A DNA stretch of 6,768 bases. Origin: BRH-c25 sp029553855. GTDB taxonomy: Bacteria > Bacillota > Clostridia > Lutisporales > Lutisporaceae. Below the pieces are notes generated by a model. That model worked only from the letters and a program-made list of their open reading frames with translations. It had not been told where the DNA came from and made no database searches. Position 1 is the first letter of the stretch. Each line of letters starts with the position of its first letter. Location of the stretch: contig DAOSQO010000135.1 of assembly GCA_035375865.1 (NCBI GenBank), positions 1 to 6,768 of the forward strand, written 5' to 3'. The position numbers and the translations under genes were made by a program. Below are positions 1-5,649 of this stretch, one piece after another.

Positions 1-1
1 A

Positions 2-775
2 AAATTCTGGGAAACAACGGCAACAGTATATGATTCCCTTGGAGGCAAGCATACGCTGAAATATACTTTTGTTCGGGGCATTGCGGCAGACGGAACGCTC
101 ACTCCCATTGATCCCGACACTGATTTAAGCAACAATTGGGGCGTGTTCATACAGAATCAGGATACCAAAAAATACTTTACCAACCTAGGGGTTGAGGGCG
201 CAGGGACAAATCTGGAAAGCATTTTAGTTAAGCTGGAATTTGGTCCAAACGGGTTGCTGGATTTGGCAAAAAGTATAAACGGTACTGGAATTATTAAGCT
301 TACAGTCAGCCCTAAAAATGGATCAGCCGAAACAAAGATAGATGTCAACTTTTCAAAGATTACGCAGTTTGCCAATGAATCAAATGCAGCGGTTACAAGT
401 ACTGACGGATATCCCCAGGGTTCCCTGGATACTTTCAGCATAGGCCCCACGGGTGAAATAAGCGGCATATTCACAAACGGCATGAATAAAATAATCGGCC
501 AGATTGCACTTGCAGTGTTCAAGAACCCTGCCGGACTTGAGAAGACCGCAGAGAACATGTTCCAGGTAACCCCAAACTCAGGGGATCCAATAATCGGACT
601 TCCGGGCTACAGCGGACTGGGATCTCTTAACTCCGGCACACTGGAAATGTCCAATGTAGACATATCAAATGAATTTGCGGAAATGATAAGTACTCAGAGG
701 GGCTTTCAGGCTAATTCAAGGATAATAACAACCTCGGATGAAATGCTTCAGGAACTGGTAAACCTTAAAAGATAA
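2..775 (+). CDS. flgE: Flagellar hook protein FlgE, C-terminal part (5' end outside window)
   Basis: The reading frame is open from the first bases of the window to a TAA at 773-775, giving 257 residues of a larger protein. A GTG at 143 lies inside the gene and is not its start, because the residues before it are clearly FlgE-like. Near fragment residues 9-19 is VYDSLGGKHTL, the conserved hook/basal-body motif usually seen as VYDSLG-x-H-x-L. The C-terminus has the axial-protein D0 helix, with ISNEFAEMISTQRGFQANSR followed by TTSDEMLQELVNLKR, which is typical of FlgE and related FlgF/FlgG proteins. The length and the adjacent FlbD and Mot genes favour FlgE over FlgG. FlgE is secreted by the flagellar type III system and polymerises into the hook, the flexible joint between rod and filament. 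The 3' end is followed by a strong hairpin. Confidence 0.95.
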   Translation, partial: KFWETTATVYDSLGGKHTLKYTFVRGIAADGTLTPIDPDTDLSNNWGVFIQNQDTKKYFTNLGVEGAGTNLESILVKLEFGPNGLLDLAKSINGTGIIKLTVSPKNGSAETKIDVNFSKITQFANESNAAVTSTDGYPQGSLDTFSIGPTGEISGIFTNGMNKIIGQIALAVFKNPAGLEKTAENMFQVTPNSGDPIIGLPGYSGLGSLNSGTLEMSNVDISNEFAEMISTQRGFQANSRIITTSDEMLQELVNLKR

Positions 776-782
776 TTGATAT

Positions 783-809
783 AATCCCTGGGCCTTGTGC
801 CCAGGGATT
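783..809 (+). terminator. Strong hairpin between flgE and flbD; partial terminator or mRNA-stabilising element
   Basis: The bases 783-793 (AATCCCTGGGC... arm) pair perfectly with 799-809, giving an 11-bp stem with six consecutive G-C/C-G pairs broken only by one T-A, and a five-base CTTGT loop. The right arm is followed by TAAACAAGG, so there is no run of U as in a classical intrinsic terminator. It starts eight bases after the flgE stop and ends five bases before the flbD Shine-Dalgarno. The likely roles, by inference, are protecting the 3' end of the abundant hook mRNA, acting as a leaky attenuator that lowers expression of the downstream genes, or marking an RNA processing site. Calling it a full terminator would be wrong without more evidence. 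Confidence 0.6.
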
Positions 810-833
810 TAAACAAGGAAGGGAAGTGTTATT

Positions 834-1046
834 ATGATAAAGGTTACAAGGCTCAACGGCGCTCCTTATTACTTGAACTGCGAGCATATTGAAACCATTG
901 AGAATACTCCCGATACCGTCATTACGCTGAGGGACGGGAAAAAATTGTTGGTTTCTGAAAGTTCGGAAGAGATTATAGAAAAAATTATCGAATATAAAAA
1001 GAGGATTTTCGACCTTTCATCGCTAATTAATAAGGATAACTTCTAA
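834..1046 (+). CDS. flbD: FlbD/SwrD family small flagellar protein
   Basis: This 70-residue protein opens with MIKVTRLNG, followed by YYLNCEHIETIENTPDTVIT and then a DGKKLLVSES segment and an EEIIEKIIEYK helix. This is the whole FlbD family pattern (Asn-Cys/Pro-x-x-Ile-Glu, then TPDT-x-I-x-L-x-DG) at the usual length of about 70 residues. No signal peptide or membrane segment is visible, so it is probably cytoplasmic. The ATG is preceded by AAGGAAGGG at 815-823. The Bacillus subtilis homologue SwrD is known to raise flagellar motor power and so permit swarming; its molecular mechanism is not settled. Here the gene lies 16 bases upstream of motA, which fits a stator-related role. It should not be confused with the unrelated Caulobacter transcription factor also called FlbD. 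Confidence 0.92.
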   Translation: MIKVTRLNGAPYYLNCEHIETIENTPDTVITLRDGKKLLVSESSEEIIEKIIEYKKRIFDLSSLINKDNF

Positions 1047-1049
1047 AGT

Positions 1050-1055
1050 GAGGTG
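1050..1055 (+). promoter_or_regulatory. Shine-Dalgarno site fixing the TTG start of motA
   Basis: GAGGTG lies seven bases before a TTG codon at 1063. The in-frame codon directly before the TTG is TAA (1060-1062), so no upstream start is possible. The next in-frame ATG (residue 21) would remove most of the first membrane helix. TTG is therefore the start. Confidence 0.8.
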
Positions 1056-1062
1056 CAAATAA

Positions 1063-1854
1063 TTGGATTTATCGTCTGTTATTGGGTTAATTGCCGGAAT
1101 TGTCGTAGTAGTTGTGACAATAATGATTAGTGGGAGTCTGGCAGGTTATGTTGACATACCGTCAATCATATGCACATTTGGCGGAGCAATCGCAATGACG
1201 GTTATGGCGTTTCCCGCAAATAAGCTGAGGGAAGGTTTTGCAGCTGTTAAATATGTTTTCTTATATACGGAAACCAATGCTGAAGACATAATAAAATCAA
1301 TAATAGGCCTTGCAAACATAGCCAGGAAGGAAGGATTGCTTGCTTTGGAAGAGGCTGCCCAGGAGCTTAAAGATGACTTTCTGCAGAAAGGAATACTTCT
1401 GATAGTAGACGGTACTGATCCTGAGCTGGTTAGGAATATATTGGAAACAGAGCTTGCTTTTATTGAAGATAGACATAAGAGCAATCAGGGAGTTTATGAA
1501 TATTTGGGTTCCATTGGACCGGGTTTTGGCATGCTGGGAACCTTGATTGGGCTGATAAATATGCTTGCCAACCTTTCGGACCCGTCAACTGTAGGACCAA
1601 ACATGGCAGTTGCAATTGTTACTACATTTTACGGTTCGATTATACAAAATATGTTTTGTAATCCTGTAATAAACAAACTGAAACTTAGGAGTTCCCAGGA
1701 ATCTCTCTTAAAAGAAGTAATGCTGGAAGGGATGCTGTCGATACAAGCCGGCGAAAACCCGAGAATAATAGAAGAAAAACTTAAAGCATTCATGTCGCCA
1801 AGGCTTAGGAATAATTTAGATACATCGAAAGAGCCAAAAGAGGGTGAAGAATAA
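1063..1854 (+). CDS. motA: Flagellar stator protein MotA (PomA-like)
   Basis: MotA is the torque-generating part of the stator; five copies surround a MotB dimer in the inner membrane and push on FliG. The 263 residues (B. subtilis MotA is similar in size) show four membrane helices: about 4-24, 31-50, 151-170 and 180-203. Between helices 2 and 3 is the cytoplasmic torque loop. In it, R88 and E96 sit eight residues apart, like R90 and E98 of E. coli MotA. P153 in helix 3 (IGPGFGMLGT) and P201 in helix 4 (FCNPVINKL) match the two essential prolines. T160 and the TT pair at 187-188 are positions where sodium-type PomA has threonine, so sodium coupling is possible. Translation starts at TTG, which may limit its yield. 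The stop lies two bases before the motB start. The E. coli and PomA correspondences come from memory of those sequences. Confidence 0.96.
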   Translation: MDLSSVIGLIAGIVVVVVTIMISGSLAGYVDIPSIICTFGGAIAMTVMAFPANKLREGFAAVKYVFLYTETNAEDIIKSIIGLANIARKEGLLALEEAAQELKDDFLQKGILLIVDGTDPELVRNILETELAFIEDRHKSNQGVYEYLGSIGPGFGMLGTLIGLINMLANLSDPSTVGPNMAVAIVTTFYGSIIQNMFCNPVINKLKLRSSQESLLKEVMLEGMLSIQAGENPRIIEEKLKAFMSPRLRNNLDTSKEPKEGEE

Positions 1855-1856
1855 AT

Positions 1857-2579
1857 ATGGGCAGAAAACGGAAGGAAGAAGAGCCTCCGGCTGGGGCACC
1901 TGCCTGGATGGCTACATACTCGGATATGATGACGCTGCTTTTATGCTTTTTTGTGCTGCTGTTTTCATTTGCTACCCTTGATGTGCAGAAATTTCAGGCT
2001 ATTGCACATTCAATGAGCGGTTCTTTGGGTGTGTTGGATTCAGGTATCACAGTAAATTTAGAACCCTTGGTTACAAGTTTTCCCAGCGATTCCCCAGTTG
2101 AAGAGGCTGAGGAGTTCAGAATTATTTATGAGCAGATGAGCGAATACATAAAAGAAAACAACCTGGAGGCCAGTATTACATTGAGGCTTGACGAACGGGG
2201 ACTTTTGGTTACATTTTTGGATGACGTTCTGTTTGATTCGGGCAAAGCTGATTTGAAGCCAAAGGCCCGGGAAATTATCAATAAAGTTGCTGAAATAATC
2301 AGAAGAAACAACAAAAATGTCAGGGTAGAGGGACATACAGATAATGTACCCATTAATACCTTCAGATTCCCGTCAAATTGGGAACTTTCCACTACCAGGG
2401 CGGTTAATGTGGTAAAGTATCTGATTGAAGAAAACGGTATAGAGGCAAAGCGAATGTCCGCTTCGGGTTACTCAGACCAGCATCCGGTTGATGATAACAA
2501 TACAAAGGAAGGTCGACAAAAAAACAGAAGAGTCGACATGGTAATTCTAAGAGATGAAAAGAACGGTACCGGGAAATAG
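1857..2579 (+). CDS. motB: Flagellar stator protein MotB (PomB-like), OmpA-type peptidoglycan anchor
   Basis: MotB forms the ion channel with MotA and anchors the stator to the cell wall. The 240 residues begin with a basic cytoplasmic tail (GRKRK). A single membrane helix follows at about 20-39, with the ion-binding aspartate D23 in TYSDMMTLLLCFF. A plug/linker region spans about 42-105, and an OmpA-like domain about 106-233. The OmpA domain shows LFDSGKADLKP, VEGHTDNVPI and the peptidoglycan-binding signature N174-x2-LS-x2-RA-x2-V-x3-L, ending with QKNRRVDMVI. The helix and the following LDVQKFQAIA stretch look more like sodium-type PomB/MotS than proton-type B. subtilis MotB. The start is two bases after the motA stop, with GAGGGTGA (1840-1847) inside motA as ribosome site, so the two are probably translationally coupled. 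Confidence 0.96.
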   Translation: MGRKRKEEEPPAGAPAWMATYSDMMTLLLCFFVLLFSFATLDVQKFQAIAHSMSGSLGVLDSGITVNLEPLVTSFPSDSPVEEAEEFRIIYEQMSEYIKENNLEASITLRLDERGLLVTFLDDVLFDSGKADLKPKAREIINKVAEIIRRNNKNVRVEGHTDNVPINTFRFPSNWELSTTRAVNVVKYLIEENGIEAKRMSASGYSDQHPVDDNNTKEGRQKNRRVDMVILRDEKNGTGK

Positions 2580-2613
2580 CCATTTTTTTGCATATTTTTA
2601 GGAGGGAGACTTA

Positions 2614-3039
2614 ATGAAAAGAAATATTATTCTTATAGCAGTCATTATTTTTTTACTTTTAGTGATAATTTCAGGTATAATAATATATATGATTTTTAAT
2701 ACACCGAAAGAAAAAAAAGAAGAACCTATAAAAATCGACAAAAAACTTATGATGGTATCTGTAGGGGATTCTTTTGTGAATAATGTCAAAGATAGTAAAA
2801 AGATATGTAAGTTGACGATTAAATTAGAAATCAGCAAAGACGTAGCAGAGTTGGTTACTTACAGGGAGCCTGAGATCAGAGACAGGATAAACGCACTGGT
2901 CAGGGGAAAATCTGAAGCCGATCTTGAAGGAAGAGAAGGACAGGAAAAACTTCAGAAAGAAATAGTTGCTCTAATACAAAAAATAATTAATTCAAAAGGA
3001 ATAAAAGATGTCTACTTCGATGAATTTATTGTGCAATAG
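2614..3039 (+). CDS. fliL: Flagellar basal body-associated protein FliL
   Basis: FliL is an inner-membrane protein that encircles or stabilises the stator and increases torque, especially under load. The 141 residues match the usual length. There is a two-residue basic start (KR), one strongly hydrophobic helix at about 5-28, a lysine/glutamate-rich linker (about 31-44) and an extracytoplasmic domain. That domain contains VGDSFVNNV, KLTIKLEI, EIRDRINALVRGKS and a C-terminal DVYFDEFIVQ, the conserved FliL ending (usually YFTEFVVQ-like). The ATG is well supported by AGGAGGG at 2600-2606. The 34 bases separating it from motB include a run of seven T but no hairpin. Its position between motAB and fliM fits a stator accessory role. 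Overall sequence conservation in this family is low; the call rests on topology, ending and context together. Confidence 0.93.
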   Translation: MKRNIILIAVIIFLLLVIISGIIIYMIFNTPKEKKEEPIKIDKKLMMVSVGDSFVNNVKDSKKICKLTIKLEISKDVAELVTYREPEIRDRINALVRGKSEADLEGREGQEKLQKEIVALIQKIINSKGIKDVYFDEFIVQ

Positions 3040-3041
3040 GG

Positions 3042-3050
3042 AAGGAGGTG
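3042..3050 (+). promoter_or_regulatory. Near-perfect Shine-Dalgarno of fliM, paired with a GTG start
   Basis: AAGGAGGTG is fully complementary to the 3' tail of typical Firmicutes 16S rRNA and lies seven bases before GTG at 3058. The strong site probably offsets the weaker start codon. The protein from this GTG begins with the conserved FliM N-terminal peptide, so the start is well fixed. Confidence 0.8.
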
Positions 3051-3057
3051 TCGCAGT

Positions 3058-4053
3058 GTGTCGGAGATTCTTTCACAAAATGAAATAGATGCACTACTTA
3101 ACGCTTTGAATTCCGGTGAAATAAATGTATCGGAGATAAAAGAAGAAAAAGAGGAAAGGAAGGTAAAGGAATACAACTTCAAAATACCCAATAAGTTTTC
3201 AAAGGACCATACAAGGACTCTTCAGATTATGCATGAGAACTTTTCGAGGCTTTTGCAGACTTATCTGTCGGGTTATTTAAGGGCTTTGGTACAAATTGAA
3301 GTAATTTCAGTGGACCAGCTTACATATAATGAATTTACCAATTCAATGCCAAATCCATCGGTACTTGGCGTTGTTGACTTCTCTCCTCTAAACGGATCAA
3401 TTATAATTGAAATGACACCATCAATTTCATTTGCTATGATTGAAAGAATCCTCGGAGGTACGGGACATGCCTTTGAAAGATTAAGAGGTTTTACTGAAAT
3501 AGAGATTACACTTTTAGAAAAAATTATTGAACAGATAATAGGTTTTTTCAGAGACCCATGGAAAAATGTCATTGAACTGAAGCCGAGGCTCAGGAAAATC
3601 GAGACAAACCCGCAGTTTACTCAGATAATGTCTCCCAATGAAACTGTTGCACTTATAACATTAAATACAAGGGTTGGAAATATCGAAGGAATGATACATA
3701 TTTGCATACCCCATTTGGTTATTGAACCTATTATTCCCAAACTAAGCACTAAGTTTTGGTTCTCAGGTATAAACAAGGAAATAACCGGCAGCGATCTTAA
3801 GCTAATAGAAAAGAAAATTCAGAGTACGCAACTTCCCATAAAAGTTTTATTGGGAAGCAACGACATAAAGATCAGAGATTTTTTGGAACTCAATATCGGA
3901 GATGTAATACCGCTAAAGACTTCTGTGAATGAAGATCTAAAGGTTTATATCGGTAATTTGAGGAAGTTTGGCGGCAAACCGGGATTGAAAAAAAACAGAG
4001 TGTCAATAAGAATAACTACTGTAGAGAAGAAAGGAGATGATTACTATGAGTGA
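3058..4053 (+). CDS. fliM: Flagellar motor switch protein FliM
   Basis: FliM is a C-ring subunit that receives CheY-P and passes the signal to FliG. The 331 residues match B. subtilis FliM in length. The N-terminus (residues 5-15, LSQNEIDALLN) is the CheY-P docking peptide, followed by a charged flexible linker (about 22-38). The CheC-like middle domain (about 42-235) opens with IPNKFSKDHTRTLQIMHENF and includes the family loop ILGGTGHAFERLRGFTEIE. The GGTG at 133-136 corresponds to the GGxG element that contacts FliG. As expected for FliM, the domain lacks the E-x2-N phosphatase motifs found in FliY. The C-terminal SpoA domain (about 255-325) includes the FLELNIGDVIPL segment. The GTG start is 18 bases after fliL. 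The gene ends inside the start region of fliY with an 8-base overlap. Confidence 0.97.
   Translation: MSEILSQNEIDALLNALNSGEINVSEIKEEKEERKVKEYNFKIPNKFSKDHTRTLQIMHENFSRLLQTYLSGYLRALVQIEVISVDQLTYNEFTNSMPNPSVLGVVDFSPLNGSIIIEMTPSISFAMIERILGGTGHAFERLRGFTEIEITLLEKIIEQIIGFFRDPWKNVIELKPRLRKIETNPQFTQIMSPNETVALITLNTRVGNIEGMIHICIPHLVIEPIIPKLSTKFWFSGINKEITGSDLKLIEKKIQSTQLPIKVLLGSNDIKIRDFLELNIGDVIPLKTSVNEDLKVYIGNLRKFGGKPGLKKNRVSIRITTVEKKGDDYYE
4031..4036 (+). promoter_or_regulatory. Shine-Dalgarno deciding the fliY start at 4046
   Basis: AAGGAG at 4031-4036 lies nine bases before the ATG at 4046, a normal distance. An in-frame ATG at 4037 directly abuts this site and would have no ribosome site of its own. 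The protein from 4046 starts MSEMLSQEEIDALL, closely parallel to the start of FliM. Confidence 0.8.
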
Positions 4054-5236
4054 AATGCTGTCACAGGAAGAGATAGACGCCCTTCTTAGGGGGGACAGCG
4101 AATCATCTTCTCAGGATAATTCATCTTCTCAAGACAATTCGTTTTCACAAATGGACCAGGATAGTTACCTTACAAATGAAGAAATAGATGCTTTGGGAGA
4201 GATAGGCAATATAAGCATGGGTACATCGGCTACGACATTGTTTACACTCCTTAGAAACAAAGTAAGCATTACAATACCTAGAGTATCGGTTGTCAACTGG
4301 GATGAGCTTTCCAAACAGTATGTAATACCGTGTGTTGCAGTACAGGTAAATTATATAGATGGTTTGGAAGGATCGAATTTATTAATACTGAAGGAGGACG
4401 ATGTAAAGGCTATTGCAGATCTTATGATGGGAGGAAAAGGGGAAATTAATCAGGAGCCTATTAGCGATTTTCACCTCAGCGCAATAAGCGAGGCTATGAA
4501 TCAGATGATCGGCTCGTCATCAACATCTTTATCTACCATGTTCAACAAAAAGATTTATATTTCTCCCCCCAATGCATTTGTTATACATTTTACAGATTCT
4601 AAAGATATTGAACAGTTTAATTCAGGTGGGACAATAGTGAAGATTGCCTTTAAAATGGAGATTGGAGATATTATAGACAGTGAGATCATGCAGCTTATTC
4701 CAATTAAATTTGCAAAGAATCTTGTCGAAAACCTTCTGAATAATGTTACAGTTCCGGAAGAACCCGTGGACATAGAGGAGCATATAGCACCTCAACAAAA
4801 ACAGGAAACCTATACAAAGCCCGATACCCAGTCGCAGCATGAGAAGCAGAAGATTTACAGCAATGACTATGAGGAAAAGGAGGAGTATAGGCCTGTGAGA
4901 ATGGAGGAACATAAAGTGGTGAATGTTCAGCCTGTACAATACCAGACCTTTGACAGCGATCAATTGGCTGCAGAGAAGGAAAGCATAGAGCTTATTATGG
5001 ATGTGCCGTTGGAAATTACGGTTGAGCTGGGGCGAACAAAAAAGCTTATAAAAGATATTTTGGAATTCGGACCCGGAACAATACTTGAGCTGGACAAGCT
5101 GGCAGGAGAACCGGTAGATGTATTGGTAAATGGAAAATACATTGCCAAAGGCGAGGTAGTAGTAATAGACGAAAGTTTCGGAGTCAGAATCACGGATATT
5201 ATAAGCGCGGCAAAGCGCTTAAGTAAAATACAGTAG
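4046..5236 (+). CDS. fliY: Flagellar motor switch phosphatase FliY (CheC-like domains plus FliN domain)
   Basis: FliY is both a C-ring subunit and a CheY-P phosphatase. Starting at 4046 it has 396 residues (B. subtilis FliY is about 378). Residues 4-14 (MLSQEEIDALL) form a CheY-P docking peptide like that of FliM. A Ser/Gln/Asp-rich linker with an in-frame repeat follows at 20-37. The CheC-like region spans about 43-235 and has two intact active sites with the E-x2-N-x22-P spacing: E52/N55/P78 in GEIGNISMG and E149/N152/P175 in SEAMNQMIGSS. A polar linker rich in Gln, Glu and Lys covers about 237-307. A FliN/SpoA domain fills about 315-393 (MDVPLEITVELGRT, ILEFGPGTILELDKLAGEPV, GVRITDI). The gene overlaps fliM by 8 bases (ATGAGTGA), suggesting coupled translation and matched stoichiometry. 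Some databases label such proteins FliN, but the phosphatase half makes FliY the better name. Confidence 0.96.
   Translation: MSEMLSQEEIDALLRGDSESSSQDNSSSQDNSFSQMDQDSYLTNEEIDALGEIGNISMGTSATTLFTLLRNKVSITIPRVSVVNWDELSKQYVIPCVAVQVNYIDGLEGSNLLILKEDDVKAIADLMMGGKGEINQEPISDFHLSAISEAMNQMIGSSSTSLSTMFNKKIYISPPNAFVIHFTDSKDIEQFNSGGTIVKIAFKMEIGDIIDSEIMQLIPIKFAKNLVENLLNNVTVPEEPVDIEEHIAPQQKQETYTKPDTQSQHEKQKIYSNDYEEKEEYRPVRMEEHKVVNVQPVQYQTFDSDQLAAEKESIELIMDVPLEITVELGRTKKLIKDILEFGPGTILELDKLAGEPVDVLVNGKYIAKGEVVVIDESFGVRITDIISAAKRLSKIQ
4103..4156 (+). repeat. 18-base in-frame tandem repeat in fliY (two copies plus a degenerate third)
   Basis: Positions 4103-4120 and 4121-4138 are 18-base units differing at two sites; each encodes Ser-Ser-Ser-Gln-Asp-Asn. 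A third, diverged unit (4139-4156) encodes Ser-Phe-Ser-Gln-Met-Asp. The repeat lies in the linker between the N-terminal CheY-P docking peptide and the first CheC-like domain. Confidence 0.85.
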
Positions 5237-5271
5237 ATTACAATTTAGATATACAAGGAGGAAGTATTCAA

Positions 5272-5634
5272 ATGGCTAACGGTATATTAATTGTTGACGA
5301 TGCGGCTTTTATGAGGATGATGATTAAGGATGTATTGTCAAAAAACGGCTTTGTGATATGCGGTGAGGCCGAGAATGGTTCGAAAGCTATAGAAAAATAT
5401 AATGAGCTCTCTCCGGACTTGGTAATAATGGATATAACAATGCCTGAAATGGATGGAATACAGGCTGTCAAGGAAATCAAAAAAATAAGTGGTGGGGCAA
5501 AGATTATCATGTGTTCTGCTATGGGGCAGCAAGCTATGGTAATAGAAGCAATACAGGCAGGTGCAAAAGATTTTATTGTCAAGCCCTTTCAGGCTGAGAG
5601 AATTATAGAAGCGGTGAAGAAGGTGCTTGGCTGA
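5272..5634 (+). CDS. cheY: Chemotaxis response regulator CheY
   Basis: CheY is the single-domain receiver that, once phosphorylated by CheA, binds the motor switch. The 120 residues are a lone receiver with no output domain. The acidic pair is D9/D10, the phosphoacceptor D54 (VIMDITMPEMDG), the switch Ser S82 (MCSAMGQQ), the aromatic switch residue F101 and the conserved K104 (KPFQ). All key residues are present, and the sequence pattern resembles CheY of B. subtilis and Thermotoga. The ATG follows AAGGAGG (5255-5261) by ten bases. It lies between fliY and fliO, the usual Firmicutes position, which supports CheY over other single-domain regulators. In B. subtilis-type chemotaxis CheY-P favours counter-clockwise rotation, opposite to E. 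coli; whether that applies here is inferred. Confidence 0.95.
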   Translation: MANGILIVDDAAFMRMMIKDVLSKNGFVICGEAENGSKAIEKYNELSPDLVIMDITMPEMDGIQAVKEIKKISGGAKIIMCSAMGQQAMVIEAIQAGAKDFIVKPFQAERIIEAVKKVLG

Positions 5635-5649
5635 TAAGGAGCGGGAAAT

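Noticed and set aside
157..558. Long minus-strand open frame opposite flgE, and similar minus-strand frames opposite motA, motB, fliM, fliY, cheY, fliO and fliP
   Set aside because: They lie fully or largely opposite well-recognised genes, show no family resemblance or ribosome sites worth noting, and are expected shadows of coding sequence.
143..775. A separate gene starting at GTG 143
   Set aside because: The frame is open upstream to the window edge and encodes conserved FlgE sequence there, so this is an internal valine codon.
776..833. A promoter for flbD-motAB in the largest gap
   Set aside because: The gap is filled by the hairpin and the ribosome site; no convincing -35/-10 pair or SigD-type (TAAA/GCCGATAA) element fits there.
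2581..2600. T-rich stretch (seven T at 2583-2589) after motB as an intrinsic terminator
   Set aside because: No stable stem precedes it; the nearby CGGTACCG is a palindrome without a loop. The operon continues with fliL and a strong ribosome site.
4037..4045. ATG 4037 as the start of fliY
   Set aside because: It directly abuts the AAGGAG site and leaves no room for ribosome binding; ATG 4046 is properly spaced and matches the conserved N-terminus.
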